Origin: Pyricularia pennisetigena
Taxonomy: Eukaryota; Ascomycota; Sordariomycetes; Magnaporthales; Pyriculariaceae
DNA: 64,000 nt
Assembly: GCF_004337985.1 (NCBI RefSeq)
Contig: NC_043740.1
Span: forward strand, 1,593,200-1,657,199
Direction of reading: 5' to 3'
This document shows positions 11,300-23,016 of this stretch, piece after piece. How positions within the stretch are numbered: position 1 is the stretch's first letter; every line of letters starts with the position of its first letter. The position numbers were made by a program, and so were the translations under genes. A model generated the notes under the pieces. It saw only the letters and a program-made list of their open reading frames with translations. It was not told the origin of the DNA and ran no database searches.

Positions 11300-14223
11300 T
11301 CAGAAGAGACTCCATCCGCCTCCGCTCTTCTTGTCCTTGCCGCTCCTCGAAGAGCTGCCGCCCATCGAGTTATGTGATCTCTCGCGACCCTCGAGCTGCC
11401 TAAGGCTCTCCATCTTTTCGAGCACCAGCTCCAGGAGCTCCTTTCGCCGGATGACCTCGAGGTGGCGCTTGATCTTCGGGTCTTCCTTGGCAAACTTCTC
11501 GATCTGCTCCTGGGAGAGGTGCCTGCCAAGCCTCGCATCGAGCTCACGGGGGAAGCTGTAGTTGAATTCGGAGAGCAGCTCCACGTTTAGGAACAGGACA
11601 GCTGTAGCGGCCAGTTTGGTCCCCACCGCGTCCAAGAAGACCTCTGGGCAGTAGTACTTGTTTTCCATGGTCCTGCACTGCTTGGATTTTACTGCCATGA
11701 TGCGCATGTTGATTATGTCGGCCCTGTCGCGGAGGAACACAGCTTCTCGGCCTGTTTGTGGACTGCGATTAGTGGAAATCCAACAACCTCAAGTTTATAC
11801 GGCGGATCCAATACGGCAAACGTACCTTTCTGGAGCAGCGCAGCGCTGAAGCCACCAGCGCCGGCTTTGCTCTCGCCCTCTACGACAACGTCTCCCTTGC
11901 GCGCCTTATCGATGAAGTTGGTTACCTCTTTGAGCTTCCTCCTTCCACCGACCGAGTTCTCCAGGTTCGTGAGGGCATTCTGACAGGCTTGTAGCTCGCT
12001 CTTTAGTACACCAACGACATGCTCGCGACCATGGGCCCACTCCCGTTCTTCCATGTCGATATCGAACTTGTACGGCTTGATGCAATTTTCTACCTGATCG
12101 CTTGTGCTGTAGAACCTGTCATTTAATATGCTGGATGCAGCCTCCTGGATTGCTTGCCTCGCGAACGGGTGGTTGACAAATGTCGACTGTGCAATCAGGT
12201 CGTCGATACGCTTTTGTATGGTGCTGGCGATGACCGTTGTAGCCAGACGGCCGATACCCATCTTAGTAAGACCAGAGGTACAGGCGTCAAGCTGGCGATG
12301 CCAGTATAGCGAGTTGGTGTCGGCCTTGGGAAGGTCCGCTAGGCTGTCGGGCTCTGGAGGTTGAACCGACAAGTCGGTTATTGGCTTGTTCCAATATCTC
12401 TGCGCCAAAAGATCAAGCACCCGCTGATCAAGCTCGTGCTTCAGCAGCTCGAGCATCTGCGGACGGCCAAACTCCTCGGCGAACTTCTTGAACGAGTGCT
12501 TGAATGCATCCAAGCTCTCGGCAAGGTAAGACTCGGCAGACAGTGGCCTGTCATTATATTGAACCTTGAATTCGTATGTGGCCTCCTCGAGCTCCTGTCG
12601 GATTGCCTGACTTGTGCTCTGTAGACTGGCCGACATGGTCTGCTCCAATACATGCATCAGCTTCTTACGCAGATGTGTGGTACCCACGTTGACTCCTGCG
12701 TTGGGCCCAAACTCAAGCGGGTGTGACGAGAAGTATGCATTCTCATGCTTGACTATCGCCGAGGTCAGGTTCTCATTGCCCTTCTTGAAGAGACCGGTGC
12801 TTGTTGGAGCACGAGATACGACACCAACGTATCCTAGTCTGAGGGGATACTGTTTGTCGTTCAAGATAGCAGCGGCCCTGACGGGGTCAACCAGATCCAT
12901 CTTGGTGATGACTCCAATTGTCCGCTCTCCTCTAGGGTCCACGCGGCGACTAGCGCGCAATGCTGTTGAGTTTGCCAAGTCGACATCTGCTGCAGATATG
13001 GCCAGTATGACGTTCGGTGGCTGTATATACTTATCGCAGAGCTCTGATATCTTTTGTTTGAGCTCCAGAGGCTGGTTCTGACCAACGACTTGAATGTATC
13101 CCGGGAGGTCGATGAGGGAGAGATCCGGAACATTCGGCGAGTAAATCGAGAGGTGAATCGGGTCGTCAGAAACGCACTCCGCGTCCGACACGGCCAAGTT
13201 GAGCTCTGTGAGTGTCCGCTGAATCGAGCTGAAGTCCGTAATCTTCCTCAGCCCTAGGTCTGGGAACTCTCCATATTCAACGTTGGACTCGGGCGTGTTG
13301 ACCAAGGTAAGCTCGATAGGCCGGCGAGTAACCATATTGGAGCCCTTGGGCAAAAACTCGTGGCCAACAATGGCTTCCAAAACCGAGCTTTTGCCTGAGG
13401 ACTGAGACCCGATGACCACTATAGAAGGGAGCGTAAGTGTGCTTGACTGTCCGACCTTTTGCAGCATGTTGCGGATCTCAATCATCTTCTTGGTGAGTAC
13501 CATCATCTGGTCGTCCTTGGCCACTTCCTCTGCGGTCCTGTCATCGTCGGAGGCCTGCTCGATTCCATATATTGCCGCAGCACCTGCTGCACCTGCAGCG
13601 GCACCGGTGCGACTCTGCTTTGGAGGTTCTTCCCCGGGGTCTGGGCCCCCTCCACCACCAATCCCGAGCTCCTCTTGTATCCGAAGAACCTTTTGGAGCC
13701 ACTCTGGCAGCTCCACCTGCTCCTTTGTATTGTCGAAACCACGCTTGGTTTGTTCGGCGATGTCACCGACGGCATCCCAGAGACTCCCTGCGGTGGTGGT
13801 TACCGTCTCCTTTGTATTCTTGTACAAGTCATATGCCGAGTTGCTAACCTCTGCGGAACGGTCAGCAAGCGGGCCCCTCAAAAACCGCAGCGCAGAACAA
13901 AGACAATAAAAAGAATGAAGTACTTATGACGTACTGATGGCCTGATACTGAACCCAAGCAGCGCCACCGATCATGACGCCGCCGAAAAGGGCTGGCAGCC
14001 TGGCGAATTTGACAAAGAGTTTGGGCAATATCCTGGCGAAGGAGGCATTCCGGACCGCGACCGCATTGTGGAAGGCGTTGCCCGACAACCAGGCCGGCCG
14101 GCGGGTTGCACGGATGGCAACTTCGGGGCGCTGAAGGCCACCGGTCGGAAGACGGTGGTAGTGACGGACGGCAGCGCGTCGCGCCAGGGGTAATGCCCCT
14201 GCAGCAGCGAGCCGGCCACTCAT
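11300..14223 (-). CDS. MGM1: Mgm1/OPA1-type mitochondrial inner-membrane dynamin GTPase
   Basis: Three exons on the minus strand, 14223-13935, 13850-11826 and 11751-11300, give 921 residues, the usual size for Mgm1. Residues 1-60 form an Arg/Ala-rich mitochondrial presequence; about 76-94 is a membrane segment (LPALFGGVMIGGAAWVQYQ). A second Ala/Gly segment (GAAAGAAGAAAIYG, about 179-192) sits where the rhomboid protease Pcp1 cuts yeast Mgm1 to make the short form. The GTPase domain follows with G1 GSQSSGKSS (about 244-252), G2 MVTRRPIELT, G3 DLPGY and G4 TKMD. The dynamin middle region and GED-like C-terminus (RRKELLELVLEKMESLRQLE) are present. It drives inner-membrane fusion and cristae maintenance. 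The short first exon carries the targeting signal. Splices: GTACGT...GCAG and GTACGT...ACAG. Confidence 0.95.
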
Positions 14224-15279
14224 GGCGGCGAGGATATGATTGATTTGTGCTGGCTGGGCGTTTGTAACTTTTCAGTCGGTCTTTAGGCGAGTGTAGCTGA
14301 TTGGTTGGTTGGTCAAGGACATTGAGGTGTCTACCAGGCTGTTGAGGGCGATGGCCATCCCCCCGATGTGCGACGGAATGAATTGCAGGCACGCATGAGA
14401 CGGTGGAAAGTTGTCGGTCATGCAAAATGACGAGTGGCGTGCCAAATGTGGGTCATCAGACGCGCAGTCGAGGCAGTTTAATAGCAGCCCTGGGATGGGT
14501 TGAATTAAGAGATGGCCTGTGCACACAACTGTCAATGCAGGTTGACTCGCGTATGGATGACTCGGTAATATGCATGGTAGAGCTCGAAGTTGCTTCTTAA
14601 ACGATTGAACCTATGAGGCGTGGTAGTCTAGTTTACAGATAAACAATAATCAAAACAACGTAGAGTTTGTTCACAAGACAGAGGAGTCAGTAAATGTATT
14701 ACTGATTATGTCATCATCAATACAGTCGCGCTTGATAACATGGATGATAAAATCATGTACCAGAGACTCAGGGGTCCATCGCTGCGCGGGATCACGAGGC
14801 TTCACATTCAGAAGCCCAGAGGCAGAATTGAATGCAATTTATTTCTGCAATACAAGACATTTTCAATTACTCCAGTATTGATGGTGTCATTTTTTTTTAA
14901 TTTCATTTTCATTTTTATTAACCCCAATAATGGTTCGAGAGGGTGCTCTAACGTCCCCTCCATCCAGAGTCCATATACCGCCAGACACAATGATAATCGA
15001 CAAGAACTCTCCTAGGGTACCCCAAGGAGAGTTCAGGATGAAGGAGGCTCAGCAATAGAGGTAGAGAGCACCGGCCCGGATGGGTTTTCTTATATGCGCT
15101 CTCATTACAGCCTAATACAGCCAGTTGAGGCTGACAGTTGACTGAACCAAACTGAAATAATTCAGACCCGAAAGACCGAAGCGTTCTAAACCACCGGTCG
15201 AAGGTATCATCTCATCTCCTGACCTGACCACCCTGTGCCGTTCAAAGGCATAGGCAATGGAGGTTCAGATTATTCTCTG
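14224..15279. other. Region upstream of MGM1 and downstream of NST1
   Basis: About 1.06 kb. It holds the MGM1 promoter (left part, with CCACC/GGTTGG words) and the NST1 3' flank. Only short frames are present; I see no gene. Confidence 0.55.
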
Positions 15280-18200
15280 TTAACCTCTGGAGCCGACGAT
15301 TGGGCTACCGATCTCGCCAACACTGCGTCCGACCGTCCTCGACTCTCCAATTTCGTCAGGGACCCATCGCACACATAATTGCCCATCAAATTCTTGCGTG
15401 TCAAAGCTGCCACCTCCATTATTTGCATTGCCTTCAGTGTTAGTCATGCTAATAATGTCGTCCACCGTGAATACTAGGCCAGGAGCAAACTTCAAGTCCA
15501 CGCGACTCTTGATTGCCGTGATTGGTAGGTACCGGCGGCTTGGATCCTCTGTCTTCTCATCAAGCAACGGTGTCGGGTTTCCAGCGAGCTCTAAACAAGC
15601 TTGTATCAGGGCCTTGCGCATTTGGGGCAGATTAGGTCTCGCCGGGGGCCGACTGGGCACAGTCCAGGGGCTGTTGACGCTTAGGGCATCTGAGAGGCTG
15701 TTGAACCCTGGCGGAGGGGCAGGTTGTCCGAAAGAACCGCCAAACCCTTGATTGACAAGGGACGGGCCCGTAGGCTGCGACCAGAGACTTGGGCCGAAGG
15801 GAGAGTTGCTCATGGGATACGATCCAACCGGAGGCGGGGGAAACCGGCTTGCCTGTGGAGGGCCAGGGATGCTTCGTCTGGCCGACCGATTGTCTTGCAC
15901 AAAATCGTCCATGAGGGGCTCATCCAGATCATCTTCTAATAAGGCACTAGAACCTAGGTGGGGAGCGCTAGTCTCCTCCAAGCTGTCCTGACCAGGGCGA
16001 CCAGGAGAATCGGATGAGCCACGTCGCCCTTGCACAACGCTTCCGGGACGACCGATCGGAGCGGGACGTGCTATTGGTGTTGCCGCGATCGGGCTGTCAA
16101 AGCTTGCCGATGCTTGCCTCGAATGAGAGCTCAAAGGGGAGGGCTCTTTTGGTATACTACCGAAAATACTCGCAGGCATGCTGGGAAAATCAGACTGTTG
16201 GGCCGATAACCCCGGGGGCGGCGGAGGCCCATGGCCGAGGCCGCGTCCCGGTCCCATGGGAATCCCAAGCCCTGGCGGCAGCTGGGGATGCTGTTGCCCA
16301 GCTTGCCTAAATCCAAAGGGGCTCTGCTGGTACATCTGTTCAGGGTAATCGGTAAATAGACGTGGGCCTCCCAAGCCGGGAGGCGCGTTCAGTGGCCCTA
16401 TGCCTGGAGGATAGTGTTGATTAGGGGGAGGGTGAGGCATGCCGAATGGGGCAGGTAAAGGAGTCGATGTAGGAAGCGACGTGCCCAGTGGTGAGGTGGT
16501 CTGGGAGTGCAGCGACTGGCCCTGGCTGCTGCTGCCTTTGCTGAGGAGGCCGCCTGGTCCAGGGCTAGTATGTACTGGCGTTGAGGCCTTCGGAGGCGCA
16601 GGATACTGACCCACACCCTGTCCGTGACCTTGCTGAGCCGCGAATCCAGAAGTGAAGGGCTCCTGCTGAGATGGCCGTCTCGGTTTCTGGGGCGTCGGTA
16701 GTTTCGGAAGGGCGGGCACAGCTGTTGGAAGTTGAGGGGACGCAACAGCGGCCTGTTGGGTTTGAGGGAGTGCCGGTGCTGGATTCGGCGCTTGCGACTG
16801 TCGTCTGGCTGGTCCGGTGGGTACAGGCACATTTGCGAGGGCTGTTGCTTTTTGCGACGCCCTTTCCGCTTTCCTCTGTGCCTCATTCGCTTCTTTGTCG
16901 GCCTTGAGCTTGGCCTCCTTTTCGAGCCTTGCCTTATCCGCCTTCTCCTTACGCTCACGAGCCTCGCGCTCCTTGAGCTCACGAGCAGCCTTCTCACGCT
17001 GCTTGGCCTCTTCCTTTGCCTTTTTCTCCTTCTCTTTTGCCTCCCGGGCTTTACGATCCTGTTCTGCCTGTCGCTCCTTTTGCTCCTGTGCCCGACGTAG
17101 CCTCTCTGCCTCTTTCCGCTGCCTCTCTTCCTCCTCTGCCTTTCTCTGCGCTTCTTTCTTCTTCTTACGTTCCTCGTTCTTTTGTCGTTGCTCCTCCTGC
17201 CGGCGCTGTTCTTCCGCAAGGCGCTCAGCTTCTTCTGCAGCCTTTTCAGCATCCTTGCGGGCCTTCTCCTCGGCCTGGGCCTGCTTCTTTTGGAGTGCTT
17301 TATCTCGTCGCTTTTGCGCTTCCTTTTGTTTTTTCGCCTTTCGTTTTTCGGTCTCTCGATCTTCCTGTGCGAGCTCCTCCAGCAGCTTCTCTTGTCGCTC
17401 CTTGGCGACTTTTTCGCGATAAGCGGTGAGCACTCGCTGCTCGAACATTCGGGCGGCAAATATCTGGAACATCCGGCGGCCCTCTTCCATCCGCTGCTCT
17501 TCGGTCATCGAGTCCTGTAGGTGCCGATGCTGCTTAGCGTGTGACTCCTGACCATGATCCTGATAAGAACCATCATCGGCACTGGCACTCATGCCAGCAT
17601 CGCCGTGATCACCTCCGCGGCAGGGACAATGACAAGCACAGTGAACAGGGTTGGTTTGTACCTCTTCTTCATCGTACTCCTCGTCCTGGCTGTCATACTC
17701 CTCCTCCTCCTCCTCGTCTTCGTACTCTTCGTCGTCTTCGGGAGGTGGAGGATGGGCGTGTGCGGGATAGTTGTTGCCGTTCATGTGATAATTCCGAGCA
17801 AACTGTTCCTTGGCATCTTCCTCGCGCTGCATGCGGCGCTCGGCTAACTGCTCCATCATTTCTATGAATTTTTTGCCGTCGTTTTTGAGTAGGTCGTCGG
17901 CGACAGTGAGGATGCCACCTAGAGAATGGTCAACATCGCGACGGAAAACGTACTTCAGCACTTGCTCCATGTAGCTTTTGGCATAGGGAGGCAAGGAATT
18001 CAGAGACTCGTGGAACCGCGTACCCTGGACAGTGAGTGAGTTGCCAAAGTTGAAGAAGTCCGTCTGATATTCGGTTGGTCGTTGGCGGTGCATCTCCTCA
18101 GGCTCCTCATCGTCACTGTAATCCTCATCATCATCTAACTCCTCCTCGCTGTACTCGTCTTCGCCGTCGTCGTCATCCTCATCGTCGCCGCAATGCTCGA

Positions 18201-19215
18201 CTATGCGTCCCCGTGAAGGTTGCCTTGGCGGGTATTTTGACGGCATGACCTGGGATGTGTAAGCCGTTGATCCAAAATGCCCCGTAGGCCCTAGCATCGG
18301 TGGAACGTCGCCGTTGGGGTTCGGCTGGTTGGCGAAAGACTCGAGTTCCTCGTAATAGGCGTCGTATAGACCTTCCAGTTCCTCCTCGATGGCGGTTCGC
18401 TTACGGCCGCAGACGGTGCAGCTGCAGGTTTGCTTCTGCTGCTCCTTCATCTTTTTCAGGACTGCGTCCTTTTCGACCTTGACAAGTGACTTGCGCTCCT
18501 CCTCCCCCAGCCCCAGCCAGAACTCCTTGATACGTTGCCGCTCTTCCTGGGAGCTGGTATTCCATATCTTTTCCTTGGAAATCCCGGAAGCCCGGCCTGG
18601 GCTGGCGTGCGGAATCGGTGACGGTGGTCGCCTCACGTCTCCGGGATGGTTTGAACCTGTTGTTGAGCCAGCGGAGTCCATGGACGGCCCCTCCTCGTTT
18701 TTCGATTTCCTGCCCTTTTTCGATTTGGAAGTCGCCGTGCTGATGTGACCATTTGTTTGAGATGGCCTGTCCAGCGCCTCCCCCTCGTTATCACTATGGC
18801 CAGCGTCAGAAGTTTGCTTTGGCAGACTAGACGAGGCGGATTGAGCTGCGACACCATTTGACAAATTGTCACCATTAAGACCGGCTTCGGCAGCGGCCTT
18901 CGCGGCCAGCTTTGCCCGTCGCTTGGCCTTTTTCCGATTTACGGTGGGAGCCGCCTCGCTTCCTGATGCATTTGAGCCAGAAGGCGCGGTCGGCGCGCTA
19001 GAAGGCGGCTGACCTTTTCCTGCAGTAGGGGGCGGCATTGAAGCTGAAACGGTCGGCGAGGGCTGCGGTGTTTCGGCGGATGAAAGAGTCTTCGGGACGC
19101 TGATGACCTTGGATCCGTCACGGTTCGCGTATTTGGATGTGCCCTTGGAGGGAGTGGGAGAGGCGGGAGAAGTCGGCTGCGAAGCCACCGCGGGCTGGCG
19201 GCGGTTGCCTTTCAT
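15280..19215 (-). CDS. NST1: Nst1-type stress response protein
   Basis: One long exon of 1311 codons from the ATG at 19215. The N-terminus is basic and Ser/Thr/Pro-rich (MKGNRRQPAVA), followed by KKAKRRAKLAAKAAAEAG. A conserved core near residues 215-290 contains IKEFWLGLGEEERKSLVKVE, a CSCTVCGRK cysteine cluster and EELEGLYDAYYEELE. After acidic runs (about 345-375 and 490-520) and a CHCPCRGG cysteine patch comes a 240-residue Lys/Glu/Arg/Gln-rich charged helix or coiled coil (about 590-830). The tail is Pro/Gly/Gln-rich. This order matches the fungal NST1 family, named from salt tolerance in yeast and interaction with the splicing factor Msl1. Length and lack of introns fit. Molecular role is unknown. 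Confidence 0.92.
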   Translation of the reverse strand: MKGNRRQPAVASQPTSPASPTPSKGTSKYANRDGSKVISVPKTLSSAETPQPSPTVSASMPPPTAGKGQPPSSAPTAPSGSNASGSEAAPTVNRKKAKRRAKLAAKAAAEAGLNGDNLSNGVAAQSASSSLPKQTSDAGHSDNEGEALDRPSQTNGHISTATSKSKKGRKSKNEEGPSMDSAGSTTGSNHPGDVRRPPSPIPHASPGRASGISKEKIWNTSSQEERQRIKEFWLGLGEEERKSLVKVEKDAVLKKMKEQQKQTCSCTVCGRKRTAIEEELEGLYDAYYEELESFANQPNPNGDVPPMLGPTGHFGSTAYTSQVMPSKYPPRQPSRGRIVEHCGDDEDDDDGEDEYSEEELDDDEDYSDDEEPEEMHRQRPTEYQTDFFNFGNSLTVQGTRFHESLNSLPPYAKSYMEQVLKYVFRRDVDHSLGGILTVADDLLKNDGKKFIEMMEQLAERRMQREEDAKEQFARNYHMNGNNYPAHAHPPPPEDDEEYEDEEEEEEYDSQDEEYDEEEVQTNPVHCACHCPCRGGDHGDAGMSASADDGSYQDHGQESHAKQHRHLQDSMTEEQRMEEGRRMFQIFAARMFEQRVLTAYREKVAKERQEKLLEELAQEDRETEKRKAKKQKEAQKRRDKALQKKQAQAEEKARKDAEKAAEEAERLAEEQRRQEEQRQKNEERKKKKEAQRKAEEEERQRKEAERLRRAQEQKERQAEQDRKAREAKEKEKKAKEEAKQREKAARELKEREARERKEKADKARLEKEAKLKADKEANEAQRKAERASQKATALANVPVPTGPARRQSQAPNPAPALPQTQQAAVASPQLPTAVPALPKLPTPQKPRRPSQQEPFTSGFAAQQGHGQGVGQYPAPPKASTPVHTSPGPGGLLSKGSSSQGQSLHSQTTSPLGTSLPTSTPLPAPFGMPHPPPNQHYPPGIGPLNAPPGLGGPRLFTDYPEQMYQQSPFGFRQAGQQHPQLPPGLGIPMGPGRGLGHGPPPPPGLSAQQSDFPSMPASIFGSIPKEPSPLSSHSRQASASFDSPIAATPIARPAPIGRPGSVVQGRRGSSDSPGRPGQDSLEETSAPHLGSSALLEDDLDEPLMDDFVQDNRSARRSIPGPPQASRFPPPPVGSYPMSNSPFGPSLWSQPTGPSLVNQGFGGSFGQPAPPPGFNSLSDALSVNSPWTVPSRPPARPNLPQMRKALIQACLELAGNPTPLLDEKTEDPSRRYLPITAIKSRVDLKFAPGLVFTVDDIISMTNTEGNANNGGGSFDTQEFDGQLCVRWVPDEIGESRTVGRSVGEIGSPIVGSRG

Positions 19216-20032
19216 AAGTGCGACGCTGAGCCCTTATAATGATACCAGCGAGCTAATGGATATCATTGACTATAAAGAAGTATGGCAAGATGTGGGCCAC
19301 GTTGTTCCCGGGATAGAGTTGCTGGTTCTAGATGCCCAACGAGTCACGGTCAGCATGCGGCCAAGGGCTGATTTCGAGGACACGGAACATATCGTCGTGC
19401 GATCAGGCCAAATGGATTTTCTTTGAAAGATGACAATGATGGCGCTCATCGGATGCAGCCCAGGTTTCGGGATAACATCAGCTTTGTCGGAGGGTTGGCG
19501 GCGGAGAGGATTGGAGGGGGATATGTTGAAAAGGCATTTGATGCTGTTTTCTGGTGGAGGGGCTCAGGTAGACAGCCTTACTGTTATGATCGATGGCAAT
19601 AGTATTTCGGCGGACGGCGAATAGGATACGATCTCGGCAAGCAATCAAGCTAGATGCTCTCGTTGTTAATCGGTCGTGGCGGCGTGGTCGGCAGCGCGGT
19701 CGGCAGCGCTCGTCGTAGGGCTTTTTTTTGGCAATGTGACTGAAAGGATAGATGCGACCTTTCTTTGGTTGAGCCGACGTTTGCTCAGGCACGACCTACC
19801 TCAGGAACCTTGCTGCTGGAGCCCATCGATAAGTTCCGCCAAGGTACCTTCCTAGCTGGGGCCTGTGCACACGGTACAGCGTGACAACTTGTTGGTGGCA
19901 GGGCAAATCGATCCAATCAGCCAAGGGAGTAAAGCGGGCCTTTTTCATGCCTGCACAAAAGCTATTCGCCAGAGCTTAGGAGGGACAGACAAGACATACG
20001 CTCGGCCGGCTTGGGTGCCTCAGGACCCGGAG

Positions 20033-20071
<39 letters not shown>
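20033..20071. repeat. 39-nt A tract
   Basis: Perfect homopolymer in the region between NST1 and RHO3; no reverse-transcribed element could be recognised upstream of it. Confidence 0.9.
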
Positions 20072-20072
<1 letters not shown>

Positions 20073-21821
20073 AGTACGGAGATGACTTCATGCCAGTTGA
20101 GAGGCTGGATTTAACGCGACCCGGTCGATTCAGCTACATTCAGTTTCTAAGTTCTAGTCTAGGCCTATCGGTAGATAGGTAGGCAGTTAGGATAGGTACC
20201 GGGTAAAGTTGTTGAGATAGCTCGGGCAACTTTGGCTACCCTAAACGCGAATAATTGGAATTGGTATTGGTATTGAATATTACAACGTCACGTTCTTCGG
20301 GATCGCTGAGGTGGAAAGGTGAAGTATCCAGCAATCACTGCATGCGGCAAAATCAAATTGAGTTTTACTGGTAATACCAGGGCTGAAAGACCTCCTTCTA
20401 CTGTTACAACCACTCACCCGCTTCGCTTAGCTGGAAGATCTATTTTTGACCAGTTAGCAGGTTGGTTTATCGCTCTCGCTCGGCAGGAATTGTTAGCTCT
20501 GGTACCAAGGCTCAATGACGCAAATTAACGGCTCCTGCGTAGAAAGGAACCGGAAGTCTAACTCTAGGTATGGCACCAAGCAACAAGTTATCTACCCTAC
20601 CTTACATCACATAGGGACGTACAAATGAACAAAAACACGCAATGCCCCGAGCTCGGCCATGACAGCCGCCATCTGCAAAATGTATCTCTGTTGCTCGTCC
20701 ATCAAACATGCATCCCCCATTCCGTATGATGGGCTGGCAGCGGACGAGGAACCAATTACCACACAAGCCAAGCCGAACTGTGTATCTTGGCTTATGAGGC
20801 GGTGCTTAGGTCGCCTCAATAGTTAGCCACTCGGATCGGACGCTAAGATTAAGGGTCGCCGTCCAGTCTACGACTGTGCTCTGCTTGGAGCGGAGGATGC
20901 GATGCCGGAACCACATGCCGTGCGTTGAACACGGACAGACCACTAGCTTGGAACTCGTCTTGACGAGTCAATGGATGGATAGTCGGTCGCCTCCACACAT
21001 TAAACGACTGATGGTTGATGCAGAGATGTTATCCAGAGATCAAACAATACGGATACGACATCCAACTCTCTATTCGGTGAGGCATCCGTACATGCTTAGC
21101 TACATACACGTGCATTGCCGTGGCGGTAGACGCTATTGCTTTTTCTTACATTGTGTCACCTTGTTTTGATCAGATGGTTTCGGGAAGTTATGGTTAATTT
21201 GGCAATGGGACACCCGGCTCGGGAGCAGACACACCAAAAATCTAAGGGCCTCCAGGAAGCTTCAGAGATTATTCTATGGGGTATGATACTACATCAGCGA
21301 TAGGTAGCCGGGGCTTGGCGCGGCACGGCATCGGAGCATGTCATGACGAGTCGGCAATCGCCGCATGTTGGGCATGAGATGACTCGGTTGGTTATTGTAG
21401 TTTGATTTGGTCATTAAAGGGGAAGGAAAAAGCAGAAAAAGCAACAGGAAAAAAACGAGTAACTCTATCTTATCAATAAGAATTGGGACTCCTAGGTTTC
21501 AGTGGTGATCGCATTCAAACCCAGCCCCAGGCCAATCCCAGATTTTCAGATCTGATATCCTCACAGTGATCGACCCAAAGCAGTAGTACCTGTGTACTTC
21601 ACTTGTTAGTTGTGACCTCGACATAGAGAGAAGATCAAAAGGCCCCGAAAACCGATTCGATTCTGTATCAACCGATGTGCCTCGGAGCTGGTGTTATGGA
21701 CTTGTCAAAACAAGGCAATTGCCAGCGTGATGGAAGATGGAAGCCGATTTGGCAATATACAGATGCCCAGGTCAGATCAAAACCCCCAGAGAGTAAACGA
21801 CTTGCGCAGCCCCGTCCAACC

Positions 21822-21842
21822 NNNNNNNNNNNNNNNNNNNNN
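21822..21842. other. Assembly gap (21 N) before a poly-A tract
   Basis: Twenty-one N bases directly precede a run of A, again a homopolymer-associated gap. Confidence 0.95.
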
Positions 21843-23016
21843 AAAAAAAAAAAAAAAAGACCAAAAGAGGTCGTATGGGTCGGTCTGGCGGTCGGTTATT
21901 GTTGTGCGCCGGGGACTCAGTGCATTGCGGCGTTTCTTGGCGAACCCCTGTTGCAACTAACGTTACACACCGCGCACGCATTCACAACCCGCCCACAGGA
22001 ATACTGTCAATTGATTGATTGATGCAGTCTCTTTACACCAGCCGACTGCAGATTCTCATGCACCCCAAGTGGCTCCGCCGTTTGTGCCGTCGTAGCGTCG
22101 ACTCCCCACAACAACCTACTGTACAATCAATACATGTATCTTTGCTGCTTGCGCCAAGCCTACAGAGGCTTGTAAGGTACCTAGCTCCTTTACCCCTGTG
22201 GGTCTCTGCTCTGCCGTAGCACAGGCTTCTTCGTCTGGTCCTTGGAGGTGCGCAAACCAGACCAGACCATCCATCCATGGTCATAATATTGGTATGGGGG
22301 GAGAGAGCCAGCTGAACGGTCAGCACTATCCATGCCTACACCACCTACCTCCTAATACCTATCTTTTTTTTTCCGATCTAATCATGCCGTGATCTAGTCG
22401 GCCTAGAACTAGTCTGCTGCCTGTGTCCTACTTTCGTAACCTAGCCTATCCCTTCTAAGTCAAGCTGGTTGGCGCTGGCCCCTCATCCTTGAACTCTACT
22501 TCGTACGAGATTGATGTGGTTTTTTGTGATTTAATATCCGACCTACGCCCGCCCGTTTTGTTTCTCCAGCACAAACAAACTCTCCACCCACCCACGAAAC
22601 GAAGCGAACAAGCACGCGCAGCGGCCTCCCAGAGGACGGACTTTCTCACCGAGTCAACGGGCCAACCCTTTCTCCTTTCCAACCCCAACAAAGAAAAACG
22701 ATTCTGCACCCCATCAGGAAATTCTACGACAATCCTGATTGTCAGTTATTTTCTCGCACAGCAAATTGCATCTCTGACTACACCATCAACAGCAGCAGCT
22801 CATCGTTTTACCGTTCTTGCACGACTACGACACCGAGCGAAGAACCAAACCCCTGACTACTTTACGCAAACCGTTTTGCCGTGCTGCAAACGTCGACTTT
22901 TCCCGCCCAGGGCGATCGACAAAACATAGGAGAATCGAAAAAGGGGGGATCCCCGGAACACGCACTAGAAACATAAATCAAACACGCGCACTCCGTGAGC
23001 GCGCGGCTAGGCAACC

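Larger units (their letters stand above)
19216..23016. other. Gene-poor 3.8 kb stretch between NST1 and RHO3
   Basis: The left end is the NST1 promoter and the right end (about 22440-23016) the RHO3 promoter and leader. Between them are a 39-A tract (20033-20071), a 21-N gap (21822-21842) followed by 16 A, and GGTA/TACC-rich patches (20170-20210). No frame shows a recognisable domain and no RNA gene is apparent. Confidence 0.6.

Noticed and set aside
16398..17459. 353-codon Arg/Lys-rich frame within NST1
   Set aside because: Alternative frame of the charged Lys/Glu repeat region of NST1; composition follows from the shifted codons.
20033..20071. Poly-A tail of a retroposed gene or LINE
   Set aside because: No coding remnant or target-site duplication could be seen around the tract.
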